Part shown: positions 6,094-6,296 of the stretch, piece by piece | Layout: each line of letters begins with the position of its first letter | Position numbering within the stretch: the first letter of the stretch is position 1 | Origin: an uncultured Sutterella sp. | GTDB taxonomy: Bacteria > Pseudomonadota > Gammaproteobacteria > Burkholderiales > Burkholderiaceae_F | DNA length: 6,296 nt | NCBI GenBank assembly: GCA_900554675.1 | Contig: USIM01000053.1 | Coordinates: 1 to 6,296, forward strand | Direction of reading: 5' to 3' | Notes under the pieces: generated by a model | What the model saw: only the letters and a program-made list of their open reading frames with translations | Database searches by the model: none | Told to the model about the DNA's origin: nothing | Program-made: the position numbers and the translations under genes

Positions 6094-6267
6094 ATGATGA
6101 TTAAAAGAGAAGTGCCTTTAAAAAAATTGATTGCAGCCAAACATAACGGCATGATCAAGATTGTCACCGGTATTCGTCGTTGTGGGAAATCGACGCTTTT
6201 ATTCGAACTTTTCGCTTCCCATTTAAAAGACAATGGCGTTGATGACAAACACATCATTAAGATCGAT
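6094..6267 (+). CDS. AAA_14/DUF4143-type ATP-binding protein, N-terminal fragment
   Basis: The fragment begins MMIKREVPLKKLIAAKHNG, followed by the P-loop GIRRCGKST at residues 26-34 and ending near HIIKID. This is the typical start of the AAA_14 ATPases, which usually carry a C-terminal DUF4143 region and total about 400 residues. Their cellular role is largely unknown; they are common accessory genes in gut bacteria. Either of two consecutive ATG codons (6094, 6097) could be the start. Neither has a proper Shine-Dalgarno sequence, since AGGAAGGA lies 17 nt before 6094. The ORF appears to continue to the end of the window, but residues after position 58 come from sequencing adapter, so the real gene is cut at 6267. 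Repeats upstream suggest it is tightly regulated. Confidence 0.85.
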
Positions 6268-6296
6268 AGATCGGAAGAGCGTCGTGTAGGGAAAGA
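6268..6296. other. Illumina TruSeq adapter sequence (assembly contamination)
   Basis: The window ends with AGATCGGAAGAGC followed by 16 further bases that continue the Illumina universal adapter as read from the 3' end of an insert. All 29 bases match the adapter as I know it. The translated residues RSEERRVGK are the well-known false C-terminus that this adapter creates in predicted proteins. The segment is not genomic. Confidence 0.97.

Noticed and set aside
6268..6296. Genuine C-terminal extension of the ATPase
   Set aside because: The bases are Illumina adapter and the encoded RSEERRVGK is a known contamination signature.

Overview
The window looks like a chromosomal contig end from a betaproteobacterium, probably a gut member of Burkholderiales (Sutterellaceae-like). 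This placement is inferred from the gene set (anmK, an M23 peptidase, a divergent long-form tyrS, then dtd, as I recall from Burkholderiales) and from protein flavour. No marker RNA is present to confirm it. GC content is moderate in the core genes and visibly lower in both flanks.

Layout: (1) Positions 1-441, minus strand, hold the N-terminal part of a Schlafen/AlbA_2-type (AAA_4) protein that runs off the left edge. Its upstream region (442-699) carries ten copies of an 11-bp GCAAGT-type repeat in two blocks, separated by an AT-rich stretch. (2) Positions 700-3271, minus strand, hold two genes 4 nt apart, a membrane-anchored M23 murein endopeptidase followed by anmK. This is a cell-wall remodelling and recycling pair. 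(3) A divergent intergenic region (about 3272-3433) contains a perfect hairpin. (4) Positions 3434-5802, plus strand, hold tyrS, a strong intrinsic terminator, dtd and a YbhB/PEBP-family gene. A second terminator follows. tyrS and dtd act on opposite sides of aminoacyl-tRNA quality: one charges tRNA-Tyr, the other removes D-amino acids such as D-Tyr from tRNA. (5) Positions 5891-6093 are a compact, repeat-rich control region: two copies of a 24-bp repeat centred on a 14-bp palindrome, a -10-like box between them, a three-codon mini-ORF with a perfect ribosome binding site, and an inverted repeat. (6) From 6094 begins an AAA_14/DUF4143-type ATPase, of which only about 58 codons are real sequence.

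The last 29 bases (6268-6296) match the Illumina TruSeq adapter. They are not genomic, so the apparent C-terminal residues of the last ORF are an artefact and the contig really ends at about 6267.

The conserved core is ordinary. The two points most worth following biologically are the repeat-bearing regulatory regions in front of the two accessory ATPase-type genes at the flanks. I do not see a complete new system in this window: both flanking genes are cut off.
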